The notes: generated by a model from the sequence alone, not told the origin. A stretch of DNA of 64,000 nt from Natrinema longum (GCF_017352095.1 NZ_CP071463.1:3224001-3288000), one strand, 5' to 3'; shown: positions 42,017-50,549, counted from the stretch's first letter. Numbers and translations: made by a program.

Positions 42017-42057
42017 TTCGCTCCGGTGGCGGTACTTTAAATACTATCGGGAGCGAA
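42017..42057 (+). promoter_or_regulatory. rpa3 promoter with inverted repeat around the TATA box
   Basis: TTCGCTCC (42017-42024) and GGAGCGAA (42050-42057) form a perfect 8-bp inverted repeat 25 bp apart, with the TATA-like CTTTAAATAC (42035-42044) between. The rpa3 ATG follows at 42102 with a GAGGAGG ribosome-binding site, so this promoter makes a leadered transcript. The repeat may be an operator. Confidence 0.55.
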
Positions 42058-42101
42058 CGGACGTATGCCTCCCAGTGAAACCAAAGAGGAGGCGAGAAAC
42101 C

Positions 42102-43031
42102 ATGAGCGACGTACGCCAACACGCCGACGACATACACGAGCAGTTTTCGGACCACCTCGACGTAAGCGTCGAGGACGTCGAGGAGCGCCTGACTACGCTC
42201 GTCGACGAATACAAAGTACCGATCGACGAGGCACGCCGGAGCGTCACGAACCACTACCTCGAGGAGGCCGGCCTCGACCGCGAGGACATCTCGAGTGGCG
42301 ACAGCGAGAAAGCCAACGTCGAGGACGTCGACGAGCCCGAGGAGTGGATCGACCTCACCGCGAAGGTCATCGAACTCTGGGATCCCCGCAGCGACTCCGT
42401 CGCGCAGGTCGGCCTGCTGGGCGACCCGACCGGGACGATCAAGTTCACCAAGTGGGCCAAATCCGACCTCCCCGCGCTCGAGGAAGGGGGCGTCTACGAA
42501 CTTCGCAACGTCGTCACCGACGAGTACCAGGGCCGGTACTCGGTCAAACTCAACTCGACGACGGTGATCGAAGAGCTCGAGGAGGACCTCGAGGTCGGCA
42601 ACGACACCAGCGAGGTCGAGGGCGCACTGGTCGACATGCAAAGCGGCAGCGGGCTGATCAAGCGCTGTCCGGAGGAGGGCTGTACCCGCGTCCTCCAGAA
42701 CGGGCGCTGTAACGAACACGGCGAGGGCGAGGGGGAGTTCGACCTCCGCATCAAGGCCGTCGTCGACGACGGCATCGACGCCCACGAAGTCATCTTCGAC
42801 AAGGACGCCACCGAGGAGCTGACGGGGCTGAGCTTAGAGGAGGCAAAGGACATGGCGATGGACGCGCTCGATACGACCGTCGTCGCCGACGAGATCCGGG
42901 ACGATATCGTCGGGACCTACTACCGCATCGAGGGGCCGACCTTCGGCCGGTACGTCCTGGCCGACGACGTCGAGGAACTGGACGGGCCAGCCGATCCCGA
43001 GGAACTGCTGATCAAAGCGAGGTCGATGTGA
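42102..43031 (+). CDS. rpa3: Replication protein A, RPA3 type (single-stranded DNA-binding)
   Basis: A 309-residue ssDNA-binding protein. Residues 1-65 are a helical lead (VRQHADDIHEQFSDHLDVSVEDVEERLTTLVDEY). An OB fold follows (WIDLTAKVIELWDPRSDSVAQVGLLGDPTGTIKFTKWAKSD). A zinc finger is seen at about 195-215 (CPEEGCTRVLQNGRCNEHG). One OB fold plus a zinc finger and this length fit RPA3 rather than the three-fold RPA1. It protects ssDNA in replication and repair. A GAGGAGG site upstream supports the ATG at 42102. The partner rpap3 begins one base after its stop. Confidence 0.92.
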   Translation: MSDVRQHADDIHEQFSDHLDVSVEDVEERLTTLVDEYKVPIDEARRSVTNHYLEEAGLDREDISSGDSEKANVEDVDEPEEWIDLTAKVIELWDPRSDSVAQVGLLGDPTGTIKFTKWAKSDLPALEEGGVYELRNVVTDEYQGRYSVKLNSTTVIEELEEDLEVGNDTSEVEGALVDMQSGSGLIKRCPEEGCTRVLQNGRCNEHGEGEGEFDLRIKAVVDDGIDAHEVIFDKDATEELTGLSLEEAKDMAMDALDTTVVADEIRDDIVGTYYRIEGPTFGRYVLADDVEELDGPADPEELLIKARSM

Positions 43032-43032
43032 C

Positions 43033-43677
43033 ATGAGCCAGTCAGAACTCACGCGCGAAGTCGCCCGCCGCGTCTTCGCCTCCGAATTCAACGATTCGAC
43101 GTACGCGTTCAAAGAGAGCGACGACGAGCGAGCGCCGAACTTCGCGCTCCTGCCGACGGGCGACCGCGCGAACCGCGTGTTCGTCGTCGGGACCCTCACC
43201 GAAACTGAAGACGTCGGCGACGAAAGCGAGTACTGGCGCGGACGGGTCGTCGACCCCACGGGGACGTTCTTCGTCTACGCCGGCCAGTACCAGCCCGAGG
43301 CCGCCTCGGTGCTCCGGGACACGGAGCCGCCGGAATACGTCTCCATCGTCGGCAAACCGCGCACCTACGAGACCGACGACGGTACCGTCAACGTCTCCCT
43401 GCGACCGGAATCCATCGCGGTCGTCGACGACGACACCCGCGACCGCTGGGTCGTCGAAACCGCCGAGCGCACCCTCGATCGCATCGAGTCCTTCGAGGAG
43501 TGGGAGGCCGAACAGGAAGCGCCCGAAAGCGCCTCGACGGCACCGACGAACGAGTACGCCGAGATGGCCCGCGAACGCTACGACTCACCGGTCGTCAACT
43601 ACCGCAACGACGTGATTCAGGCACTCGAGAGCCTCGAGGCCATCGAGGAGACCGACGACGCGGAAGCGACAGTCTGA
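43033..43677 (+). CDS. rpap3: RPA-associated protein RPAP3
   Basis: A 214-residue partner of RPA3 with an OB-type domain (APNFALLPTGDRANRVFVVGTLTETEDVGDESEYWRGRVVDPTGTFFVYAGQYQPEAASVL) and a helical C-terminus (YDSPVVNYRNDVIQALESLEAIEE). In Haloferax, rpa3 and rpap3 form one operon and act together in DNA repair; the same order and a one-base gap are seen here. Confidence 0.92.
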   Translation: MSQSELTREVARRVFASEFNDSTYAFKESDDERAPNFALLPTGDRANRVFVVGTLTETEDVGDESEYWRGRVVDPTGTFFVYAGQYQPEAASVLRDTEPPEYVSIVGKPRTYETDDGTVNVSLRPESIAVVDDDTRDRWVVETAERTLDRIESFEEWEAEQEAPESASTAPTNEYAEMARERYDSPVVNYRNDVIQALESLEAIEETDDAEATV

Positions 43678-43771
43678 ACGCGACTCGCGAACGGTTCTTT
43701 TTTGCTCCGACTCGAGAGCGGCGGCCACCGTGATCTGACGACGACGATTCCAGCAGTGACTGTCGACGCCA

Positions 43772-44047
43772 TCACCCCTCCAGGACGCGCTCGAGCATCG
43801 CTCCGATCGCCGTGCACTCGTCGGCGGTGGCCTCGTGGCCCGTCTCGGGAGAGCAGCGTTCGTCGACCGCTGCATCGCTCTCCTCGAACGCTCGGATCGT
43901 CTCCGCGACGTGTTCGGACGCCACGTGTGGATCGGCATCGCCGTAACCGACGAGCACCGGCGTTCCTTCGAGCGAGCCGTCGATCGCTGCCTGGGCGTCC
44001 CCGACGATCCCCGTCACGTGGTGGTGCCCCGGCGTCTCGGTCAGCAT
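43772..44047 (-). pseudogene. C-terminal fragment of a carboxylesterase/phospholipase
   Basis: About 92 codons match the end of the phospholipase/carboxylesterase family: GTPVLVGYGDADPHVASEHVAETIRAFEES carries the catalytic Asp, and PETGHEATADECTAIGAML the catalytic His. The N-terminal two thirds, including the GxSxG nucleophile, are missing, and upstream sequence is unrelated. A TTG-started extension to 44170 exists but has no similarity. It cannot be an active hydrolase by itself and is best read as a deletion relic. Confidence 0.6.
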
Positions 44048-44206
44048 GGCGCGGAATTGGGCCTCGAGCGGATAGCCTGCCGGGTCGCTGCCGGTCGACT
44101 GGTTCACGTCGTCCGTTCGAGCGCTCGAGCGGGCTCGGCCAGTTCGTCGGTCGTACACACCGTCTGACAAATGGTTAAGTGCCGTGAACGACGACTAGGG
44201 GTATCG

Positions 44207-44620
44207 ATGGGGAACAAGAACAAGACGATCTCGTTTCGGGTCAACGAGGACGCCTTCGAGGCGCTCCAGGCGATCGCCGAGGAGCGCGACATCTCGCTGT
44301 CCGCCGTCTTTCGGGATTACGTCGACCAACTCGTCGAACACGACGGCCAGGTCGAAGTAGTCCCCGAGACCGAACTCGAGGCCCGGACCGGCGGCGACGG
44401 AGGCGGCGACGACATCTCGTTCCCGCCGACCGTCGAAGTCCCAAAGCGGTTCATTCGCGAACACGAACGGCTCGAACTCGAGGCCGAACACCTCCGGGAG
44501 CAACTCGAGGAGTACAAGGGATACGTCAACGATCTCCAGGACCGACTCGAGGACGAGGAAGACGAGGTACTGCTGCTCGACGAGTTAGACGACGAAGAGG
44601 AATCGTATCAGCTGCGGTAG
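44207..44620 (+). CDS. Ribbon-helix-helix protein with coiled-coil tail
   Basis: A 137-residue protein. Residues 3-45 fit a ribbon-helix-helix DNA-binding unit (KNKTISFRVNEDAFEALQAIAEERDISLSAVFRDYVDQLVEH). Residues 80-120 form a coiled coil (FIREHERLELEAEHLREQLEEYKGYVNDLQDRLEDEEDE) and the end is acidic. It may be a haloarchaeal chromatin or regulatory protein; the target is unknown. A TTAAG element about 30 bp upstream of the ATG at 44207 fits a leaderless promoter. Confidence 0.78.
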   Translation: MGNKNKTISFRVNEDAFEALQAIAEERDISLSAVFRDYVDQLVEHDGQVEVVPETELEARTGGDGGGDDISFPPTVEVPKRFIREHERLELEAEHLREQLEEYKGYVNDLQDRLEDEEDEVLLLDELDDEEESYQLR

Positions 44621-44682
44621 CGACCGGAGACGGTCGAAGGCGGTTCCCGCCACCGGATCGAGCGGACAGTCGACCGACCCTA

Positions 44683-44895
44683 TTAGAGATAGCCCAACTG
44701 CTCGAGGTTTTCACGCGTCGAGTCGTCGAGATCCGTCTCCGCCAACGCCTCGCGCCCCGCCTCCTTTTGTTCTTTCAGCAAGCGGAGCAGCTGTCGGGAC
44801 GTCCGGAGCTTGAAACGGAGTTCCGGATCGTCGACCTCCGATTGAACGCTCGTGAGCATCGTTTCAACGGTCTCGAAAGCCGTCTGGGGCATCAC
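44683..44895 (-). CDS. Small helical haloarchaeal protein, unknown function
   Basis: A 70-residue, wholly helical, charged protein (FETVETMLTSVQSEVDDPELRFKLRTSRQLLRLLKEQKEAGREAL) ending NLEQLGYL. A TATA-like ATTATATACG lies 22-25 bp before the ATG pair at 44895/44892, supporting a leaderless transcript. The family was not recognised. Confidence 0.68.
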   Translation of the reverse strand: MMPQTAFETVETMLTSVQSEVDDPELRFKLRTSRQLLRLLKEQKEAGREALAETDLDDSTRENLEQLGYL

Positions 44896-45041
44896 TGCCG
44901 ACTAGCTGGCAGAGACGTATATAATCGGTCACGATTCCGATCCGGTCGGAACCACGGGCGGCGTCTTAGACCCTTCAGGATGGCTCCACTCAAAAGTCTT
45001 CACGGAGTCCGCTCCGGCAGTCTGAACCCCTCGAGAGCGAT

Positions 45042-45497
45042 CTACCGCTCGAGTTCCCGTTTCGCTTGCCGAATTTCGTCGTACTTCTCGTCGGCCCCGT
45101 CGACCCGCGCGAGCCCTTCCGCGGCCTCGAGGGTCCGAACGCCGTTGTCGAGGAAGGAGAGGACGTCGCCGGAGTAGGCATACACCATGTAGTCGTCGGT
45201 CATCACGTCGACGATCGCGTCCGGTCCCAGACCCTGGGCGCGCAACTCGAGGAGATATTTGACGAACTTCCGCTCGGGGCACCCACAGTAGGGGTTGTTG
45301 TCACAGCCACAATCGAGGAAGTCCTGCGTGAAATCCAGCACCCGATCGCGCGTCGCGTCGTCGAGTTTCTCGAGGCCGTCGCCCTGGAAGAGCATGTCCA
45401 GCGTCGCACCCTTGAACGCTCCTTTGGGGATGTTCGTCTCGAGCTGGGAGCTGAGCTGACGGTGGTTCTTGATGTAGATCTTGTCGGTGATGGCCAC
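45042..45497 (-). CDS. DUF5814-like Cys-rich domain protein
   Basis: A 151-residue protein resembling the domain found after some archaeal DEAD-box helicases, here standing alone. A Cys-rich centre (FLDCGCDNNPYCGCPERKFVKYLLELRAQGLGP) has four Cys suitable for zinc, followed by VDVMTDDYMVYAYSGDVLSFLDNGVRTLEAAEGLARVDG. A nucleic-acid-related role is inferred from that association only. Confidence 0.72.
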   Translation of the reverse strand: MAITDKIYIKNHRQLSSQLETNIPKGAFKGATLDMLFQGDGLEKLDDATRDRVLDFTQDFLDCGCDNNPYCGCPERKFVKYLLELRAQGLGPDAIVDVMTDDYMVYAYSGDVLSFLDNGVRTLEAAEGLARVDGADEKYDEIRQAKRELER

Positions 45498-45675
45498 GCT
45501 TGTCGATGGTACCTCGCGTGGGCCGAAAAACGTCTCGGTCGCGAGCGGGCTCGAGTGTGCCGAGTTACCAGGAATCGCTCACGCCGGGCGAAATCCCACG
45601 CGACAGTGTCCCACACCGCGTCGCAGAGTCGTAACGTATTTTAGTCCAACCGGCTGTAGGTTCAGGTGTAAGCGT

Positions 45676-45748
45676 GTCCGGGTTGGGGTAGTGGTTATCC
45701 TTCAGCCTTGTGGAGGCTGAGACGCGGGTTCGATTCTCGCACCCGGAC
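45676..45748 (+). tRNA. tRNA-His (GTG)
   Basis: The gene folds as a cloverleaf: an eight-pair acceptor stem that includes the encoded G-1 opposite C73 (a tRNA-His hallmark), a D arm GGGTAGTGGTTATCC, an anticodon stem CAGCC/GGCTG with loop TTGTGGA (anticodon GTG), and T arm CGGGTTCGATTCTCG. CCA is not encoded. A TATA-like GTATTTTAG lies about 35 bp upstream and a T-run follows. Partial copies of its 3' end occur downstream. Confidence 0.95.
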
Positions 45749-45787
45749 TTTTTCACGGCGTCGTCGCGAACGAAGTGAGCGACGGCT

Positions 45788-45808
45788 CGGAGCGGCTTTG
45801 CCGCTCCG
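45788..45808. repeat. 9-bp perfect hairpin downstream of tRNA-His
   Basis: CGGAGCGGC and GCCGCTCCG pair perfectly around TTT. It lies between the tRNA and the first tRNA-end copy. It may be a processing or termination structure or part of a vanished element. Confidence 0.5.
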
Positions 45809-45876
45809 GTGACCATCGGGAGGAGCTGAAAAGCCGGAACGCGAGATCGAACCAGGGAGTGAAGCGAACGACCGGG

Positions 45877-45897
45877 GTTCGATTCTCGTACTCGGAC
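45877..45897 (+). repeat. tRNA-His 3'-end copy 1 (att-like)
   Basis: This 21-nt segment repeats the tRNA-His 3' end (45728-45748) with two differences, in the same direction and 149 bp downstream; the similarity continues one or two bases on either side. Such partial tRNA copies are left when integrative elements use the tRNA as attachment site. Confidence 0.55.
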
Positions 45898-46089
45898 TGT
45901 TCGTGAACCGCGCTCGAAGGGACCGAGGCTGACACCGCCGGAAAGTGAGGAGTGTCCGAGCGAAGACGACGGTGGTAACGGTGCTGGACGTTCTTCCACA
46001 GGTAACGAAACAGCCGCGAAGACAGTTTAGCGACGCTCACAACGCGGGTTTGGCGAGAGAGTTAACAGTGTCGCGTCCCTAGCGATAGC

Positions 46090-47886
46090 GTGAACGAAAC
46101 ACCCCCAACAGACGCAGGTACGCGGGCCGATACGGTCGATTACGAGACCGTGGACCGGCGCGTGCTCGTCATCGGCGCGGGTGCCGCGGGAGCACGGACC
46201 GCGATCGAACTGGTCGAACGCGGCGTCGACCCGGCGGACGTACTCGTCGTCGGGAAGCGCGCCCACGGCGACGCCCACACGACGTGGGCCCGCGGGGGCA
46301 TCAATGGGGCGCTCGGGACCCTCGACCCGGAGGACGACTGGACGATCCACGCCGCCGACACGCTGACCGAGGGCCACTCCCTCAACGACCCGGGGAAGGT
46401 CGAGACGGTCACCCGCCGGATGCCGGGCATCCTCCGCGAACTCGAGGACTGGGGCATGGAGTTCAGCCGCACCGAAAGCGGCGACATCGACCAGCGCTAC
46501 TTCGGCGCACAGTCGTTCCGCCGGACGGCGTTCGCCGGCGACTACACCGGAGAGGCGCTCCTCGACGCGCTGGTCGACCGTGCACAGGCGCTCTCGATCC
46601 CCTACCGCGAGAACGTCTTCGTCTCCCGGATACTCGCCGACGACGGCCGCGTGCTCGGGGCAGTCGGGACGGATCTCGACACTGGGGAGTTCGTCGTCTT
46701 CGACGCCGAGGTGGTGGTTCTGGCCGCGGGCGGGTACACCGGGCTCTACCGCCGCCACTCCTCGCGCGACGACGAGAACACCGCCGACGGGCCCGCACTC
46801 GCCTATCAGGCGGGTGCGACGCTGATGGACATGGAGTTCGTCCAGTTTCACCCCACGGGCATGGTCGGCAAGCGCTACGGGGAGTCGTGGGACGGTCGGC
46901 TCGTAACCGAGGCCGTTCGCGGGGAGGGCGGTCGACTGTACAACGCCGAGGGGGAACGGTTCATGGAACGGTACTCGCCGGACCAGATGGAACTCGACGC
47001 CAGGGACGTCGTCGCCCGCGCCATCGCGAAGGAGATCGCCGACGGCCGCGGCACGGACTCCGGCGGCGTCTATCTCGATATCTCCCACCGGGGTCGCGAC
47101 TTCATCGAAACGAGGCTCCCGCGGATGTACGAGCGGTTCGCCGAGTTGGGCGTCGACATGGCCGAGGAGCCCGTCGAGGTCGCGCCGACGGCCCACTACG
47201 GAATGGGTGGGGTTCGTGTCGACGACGAGGGCGAGACCGATGTCGACGGGCTGTACGCCATCGGCGAGACGATGGCGGGCGTCCACGGTGCGAACCGACT
47301 CGGGGGAAACTCGCTCGCAGAGACGGTCGCGTACGGCGCGGTCACTGGCGAAGCCGTCGCCGACCGGCTCGCCGAACGCGAGGTGCACGGAGCCGACGAA
47401 CTCGGCGAGCACGCCGCGGTCCACCTCCACGACCTCGCCGACCTCGCGAACAGCGACGGGACGTACGACCCGGCTGCGGTGTTCGACGACCTCCGGTCGT
47501 TGCTCTGGGACCACACGGGCATCCTGCGCGATGCTGACGGCCTCGAGAACGGAGTGGCCGGCCTCGAGGAACTCCGTGAGCGGGCTTCCGATCTCGCGGT
47601 CGGGGACAGGACGAGCGCGTCCTACGAGTTCGCGCTCGACCTCGGGTTCGCCCTGCTCACCGCGGACGCCGTACTCCGCAGTGCGCGGGAGCGAACGGAG
47701 TCACGCGGCGCACACTTCCGCACCGATTTCCCGGACGCGACACCCGAATGGCGACGCAACGTGGTGGTTCGCTCGGACAGCGTCGGTACGATGGACCTCT
47801 CGACTAGCCCCGTCGGTACGCCGAGCGATGCGGTACAGGCGGCCCTCGATAGGGGGTACGAACTCGATTACCACCAGCTCGAATGA
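46090..47886 (+). CDS. FAD-binding succinate dehydrogenase/fumarate reductase/L-aspartate oxidase family protein
   Basis: A 598-residue flavoprotein with a GTG start. The FAD motif is VLVIGAGAAGARTAIELVERG near residue 26; the substrate region has TTWARGGINGALG, LMDMEFVQFHPTGMVG and APTAHYGMGGVRVDDEGETDVDGLYAIGE; the FAD-closing GANRLGGNSLAETVAYG follows. A C-terminal helical domain is present. No Fe-S or membrane subunit is adjacent and no nadA/nadC, so whether it is a quinol:fumarate type or an aspartate oxidase is open. It lies between two tRNA-end copies. Confidence 0.88.
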   Translation: MNETPPTDAGTRADTVDYETVDRRVLVIGAGAAGARTAIELVERGVDPADVLVVGKRAHGDAHTTWARGGINGALGTLDPEDDWTIHAADTLTEGHSLNDPGKVETVTRRMPGILRELEDWGMEFSRTESGDIDQRYFGAQSFRRTAFAGDYTGEALLDALVDRAQALSIPYRENVFVSRILADDGRVLGAVGTDLDTGEFVVFDAEVVVLAAGGYTGLYRRHSSRDDENTADGPALAYQAGATLMDMEFVQFHPTGMVGKRYGESWDGRLVTEAVRGEGGRLYNAEGERFMERYSPDQMELDARDVVARAIAKEIADGRGTDSGGVYLDISHRGRDFIETRLPRMYERFAELGVDMAEEPVEVAPTAHYGMGGVRVDDEGETDVDGLYAIGETMAGVHGANRLGGNSLAETVAYGAVTGEAVADRLAEREVHGADELGEHAAVHLHDLADLANSDGTYDPAAVFDDLRSLLWDHTGILRDADGLENGVAGLEELRERASDLAVGDRTSASYEFALDLGFALLTADAVLRSARERTESRGAHFRTDFPDATPEWRRNVVVRSDSVGTMDLSTSPVGTPSDAVQAALDRGYELDYHQLE

Positions 47887-47976
47887 GCGGGGTCTCTGCG
47901 GAGCGGTCGCTCGCTCGAGGAGAACGCGTCCCCGCGATCGGCCGATTCTGACCGCCGTCGCACGATGTCGTTGGCG

Positions 47977-48711
47977 CTACAGCGTGATCTCTTCTCCATC
48001 GTCGGGGACGTGGACGTTTTCAGTCTCCGAGCGCACTTGCTCGCGTGTGAGCAAACAGTGGTTGATCGCCTCCATGTGAACGACGACGACCGTCGCATCG
48101 GTGGCCTCACGGACGGCGGAGACGTCCGCGACGCCCATCGTGATCGGCTCGCCGTGATCGAACTGTGCTTCACCGCCGTTGAGAACGACCATGTCGGGTT
48201 CGAACCGCTCGAGCGTCCGTTCGACTTGCTCGTACCAGACCGTGTCGCCGGCAAGGTACAGCGTCTCGTCGGCTTCGAGAACGAACCCCGAGACGGGCCC
48301 CATCTCCTCGGCTAACTCGCCGTGCCCGTGGCGAGCGGGCGTCCGGGAGATGGTGACGCCGCCGAAGGATACCGAATCGTCGACGGGCCGTACGTCGGTG
48401 AAGCCCTCGTCGACGAACGCATCCGCCTCGACGGGCTGACAGAACAGTGGAACGTCCGCGTCGAGTTCCGCTTTCGCCGCGTCGTCGAAGTGGTCGGGAT
48501 GACGGTGGGTGACGATCACGGCGTCGTACGACAGATCGATATCGGGCATCGGTACGAGGGGATTCCTGCGGTCGTTCGGCGTATCCCGTATCGACGGGTT
48601 CTCTCCGGGAGACGCAAACAGCGGATCGACGAGAAGCGTCGTCTCTCCGATGGTCACGAGGAGCGTCGCGTTGCGGACGAGAGAGACGCTGGTATCGAGA
48701 GTCGGTGACAT
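47977..48711 (-). CDS. MBL-fold metallo-hydrolase (UlaG-like)
   Basis: A 244-residue metallo-beta-lactamase-fold protein. The metal motif is IVTHRHPDHFDDA, followed by the His in PARHGHGE, the Asp in YLAGDTVWYE and the last His in VVVHMEAINHC. It resembles UlaG-type lactonases and phosphodiesterases, with unknown substrate. The ATG at 48711 was chosen over one 24 codons upstream that runs into the att-like region. It converges with the flavoprotein gene. Confidence 0.88.
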   Translation of the reverse strand: MSPTLDTSVSLVRNATLLVTIGETTLLVDPLFASPGENPSIRDTPNDRRNPLVPMPDIDLSYDAVIVTHRHPDHFDDAAKAELDADVPLFCQPVEADAFVDEGFTDVRPVDDSVSFGGVTISRTPARHGHGELAEEMGPVSGFVLEADETLYLAGDTVWYEQVERTLERFEPDMVVLNGGEAQFDHGEPITMGVADVSAVREATDATVVVVHMEAINHCLLTREQVRSETENVHVPDDGEEITL

Positions 48712-48817
48712 ACGACAGCCCCTTCGGCGAGCGTCGGGTTGTGGGTTGCGGTGAGTCGACCGGGATGGACGTGCTGTCTGCACTCGAGGTCGTCGCGGCC
48801 GAAGCGAGTAGGACCCC

Positions 48818-48838
48818 GTTCGATTCTCGAACCCGGAC
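48818..48838 (+). repeat. tRNA-His 3'-end copy 2 (att-like)
   Basis: This 21-nt segment matches the tRNA-His 3' end (45728-45748) with one mismatch, in the same direction, 3.1 kb downstream. No cloverleaf can be formed with the sequence before it. It lies in the divergent spacer between the MBL gene and the gene at 48953. Confidence 0.6.
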
Positions 48839-48952
48839 GGTCATCCGGCTCTCTCGAGCGACTGCGGCCGTTCGGACTCGCGTTCTCGAGCTCCCCTTCC
48901 CTCGCCTCCCTGAAGCGCAACTTTTTGTCGCGTCGTTCCGACAGTAGATGGC

Positions 48953-49306
48953 ATGAGCCATGGGCTGGAGCCGACCGAGGAGTACGACGGCTCCATCGTC
49001 GTTCGCCTCCTGGACGACACGGCGGGGAGAGAGCAAATCCGTTGTACGTCGTACGAGGAAGCCATCGCCGTCGTCAAGGAGAACCACCGCTCGGTCACGG
49101 TCGCGAAGATCGTCGACCGGGACGGGGCCGTCGTCTTCACCTCCGCCGAGATGAGTATCGACGACTGGGAGACGGAATGGGAGCACGCCAAACGTCGCCT
49201 GTCCGTCGACGTCGAGGCGTACGACTGCCCGTACGACAACGTCGCCTGTTTCGCCGACGATCACTGTATTCAGTGCCAGATCGACGCGGTCAAAGAGGAG
49301 TACTGA
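48953..49306 (+). CDS. Haloarchaeal conserved protein with C-terminal Cys cluster
   Basis: A 117-residue acidic protein with an alpha/beta body (GSIVVRLLDDTAGREQIRCTSYEEAIAVVKENHRSVTVAKIVDRDGAVVFTSAEM) and four Cys near the end (CPYDNVACFADDHCIQCQID), a pattern suited to metal binding. No family was recognised. A T-rich element about 30 bp upstream may be its promoter. Confidence 0.7.
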   Translation: MSHGLEPTEEYDGSIVVRLLDDTAGREQIRCTSYEEAIAVVKENHRSVTVAKIVDRDGAVVFTSAEMSIDDWETEWEHAKRRLSVDVEAYDCPYDNVACFADDHCIQCQIDAVKEEY

Positions 49307-49330
49307 CCACGAGCTGCCGTCCCCTACCGC

Positions 49331-50179
49331 CTACGCCGCCTCCTCGAGGAACTCGGTCAGACGCTCGACGAAGTACTCCGGCCGTTCCTCGGGAATCCAG
49401 TGGCCGGCGCGCTCGACGACCTCGCTCTCGACGTCGGTTGCGACCGCCTCCATGTCCCTGATCGGGAGGTCGCGGAAAGACGCCGCACCGCCGAGGGCGA
49501 GGACGGGCATCTCGAGGGGATCCTCGGCGTGGGCCTGATTGTGCTCGGCGTCGGCGTCGTAGGCCCGGTAGTACTCGAAGCCGCCCCGCAGTCCGCCGGC
49601 CTGTGCATAACAGCGGACGTACTCCTCGCGGGCGTCGCCGTCGATCGCCGTGGGATCGTAGGCCCCCTCCCCGTAGAACCAGTCGAGATAGAGCCGTTCG
49701 CGACCGGCGACCAGCCGTTCGGGGAGGTCTCGAACGCTGTGAAAGCGGGTGTGCCAGAGCTTGATTTTATCGTCCTCGTTGATGCCCGGCAGTCCGGCCT
49801 CGAGGACGCAGAGCGCGCGGACGTCCTCGCGGTACTGGGCGGCGTAGGCGTAGGCGGTCGGCATTCCCCAGTCGTGGCCGACGAGCGCGATCGGTTCGTC
49901 GTCGAACCCGAGGTGGGAAACGAGTTCGCGGACGTCGGTCGCGACGGTATCCTTGTCGTACCCCGAGACGGGTGCCTCTGAGTCGCCCAGCCCCCGGAGA
50001 TCGGGTGCGATGACGGTGTAGTCCGCCGCGAGCTCCGGAATCACGTCCCGCCATTCGTACCAGGTCTGTGGCCAGCCGTGGAGCAACACGAGCGGGGGCC
50101 CCTCGCCGGCGGTGACGTAGTGCAGTTTGACGCCGTTGACGCGGGCCTGTCCGTGCTCGAAGTCGTCGTGTTCGACCAT
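49331..50179 (-). CDS. Alpha/beta hydrolase, epoxide-hydrolase-like
   Basis: A 282-residue alpha/beta hydrolase. HGWPQTWYEWRDVIPEL contains the oxyanion HGxP, the nucleophile elbow is VGHDWGMPTAY with Asp as nucleophile (typical of epoxide hydrolases and dehalogenases rather than esterases), and the catalytic His lies in AGHWIPEERPEYF. A cap domain lies between. The ATG at 50179 is preferred; an extension to 50428 is Arg/Ser-rich without similarity. It may detoxify epoxides or haloalkanes. Confidence 0.9.
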   Translation of the reverse strand: MVEHDDFEHGQARVNGVKLHYVTAGEGPPLVLLHGWPQTWYEWRDVIPELAADYTVIAPDLRGLGDSEAPVSGYDKDTVATDVRELVSHLGFDDEPIALVGHDWGMPTAYAYAAQYREDVRALCVLEAGLPGINEDDKIKLWHTRFHSVRDLPERLVAGRERLYLDWFYGEGAYDPTAIDGDAREEYVRCYAQAGGLRGGFEYYRAYDADAEHNQAHAEDPLEMPVLALGGAASFRDLPIRDMEAVATDVESEVVERAGHWIPEERPEYFVERLTEFLEEAA

Positions 50180-50289
50180 ACGACAATGTTCCGAGGACGA
50201 ACTATCAGTCTTCCGTCGGAAACGGCGCGGACGTGAGCCGTCGTGATCGACGCACAAACCAAAGCGCGTACGGACCGTCCCATCGATCG

Positions 50290-50457
50290 ATGAGCGAGAC
50301 AGACGACAGCCTCGAGTGTGGTTCCTGTGGAGAGACCGTCCCGTTCGACGACGCCCGCCGGACGAAAACGATGGGCGGACTCGACCCGACGACGTGGCAG
50401 ACGCTTTGCTGTCCGTCCTGTGGATCACGACTCGAGACGGTCTTCGTCGGCGAGTGA
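50290..50457 (+). CDS. Small double-CxxC zinc-ribbon protein
   Basis: A 55-residue protein with two CxxC pairs (LECGSCGETVPFDDARR; LCCPSCGSRLETVF), a rubredoxin-like zinc ribbon. It is divergent from the hydrolase gene and 92 bp before a membrane-protein gene. The function is unknown. Confidence 0.75.
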   Translation: MSETDDSLECGSCGETVPFDDARRTKTMGGLDPTTWQTLCCPSCGSRLETVFVGE

Positions 50458-50549
50458 GTCGACTGTGAGCCTCCGCTCGGACGTGTCACTGCCCGCTCGA
50501 TGGCTCTCGCATGCTCTCGCGTTTAGGAGCGTCGTCCCGTAGGGGACGC

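Larger units (their letters stand above)
45749..46089. other. Spacer after tRNA-His with hairpin and att-like copy
   Basis: This 341-bp stretch carries a T-run at the tRNA end, a strong 9-bp hairpin at 45788-45808, a partial copy of the tRNA-His 3' end at 45877-45897, and the promoter of the flavoprotein gene. No credible protein gene was found in either strand. Confidence 0.6.

Noticed and set aside
42065-42712. 215-codon plus ORF starting just before rpa3
   Set aside because: Arg-rich out-of-frame reading of rpa3; the GAGGAGG site and OB-fold motifs support the rpa3 frame.
46027-47514. 495-codon minus-strand ORF opposite the flavoprotein
   Set aside because: The plus strand has FAD and active-site motifs; the minus frame is a low-information Val/Asp/Arg shadow.
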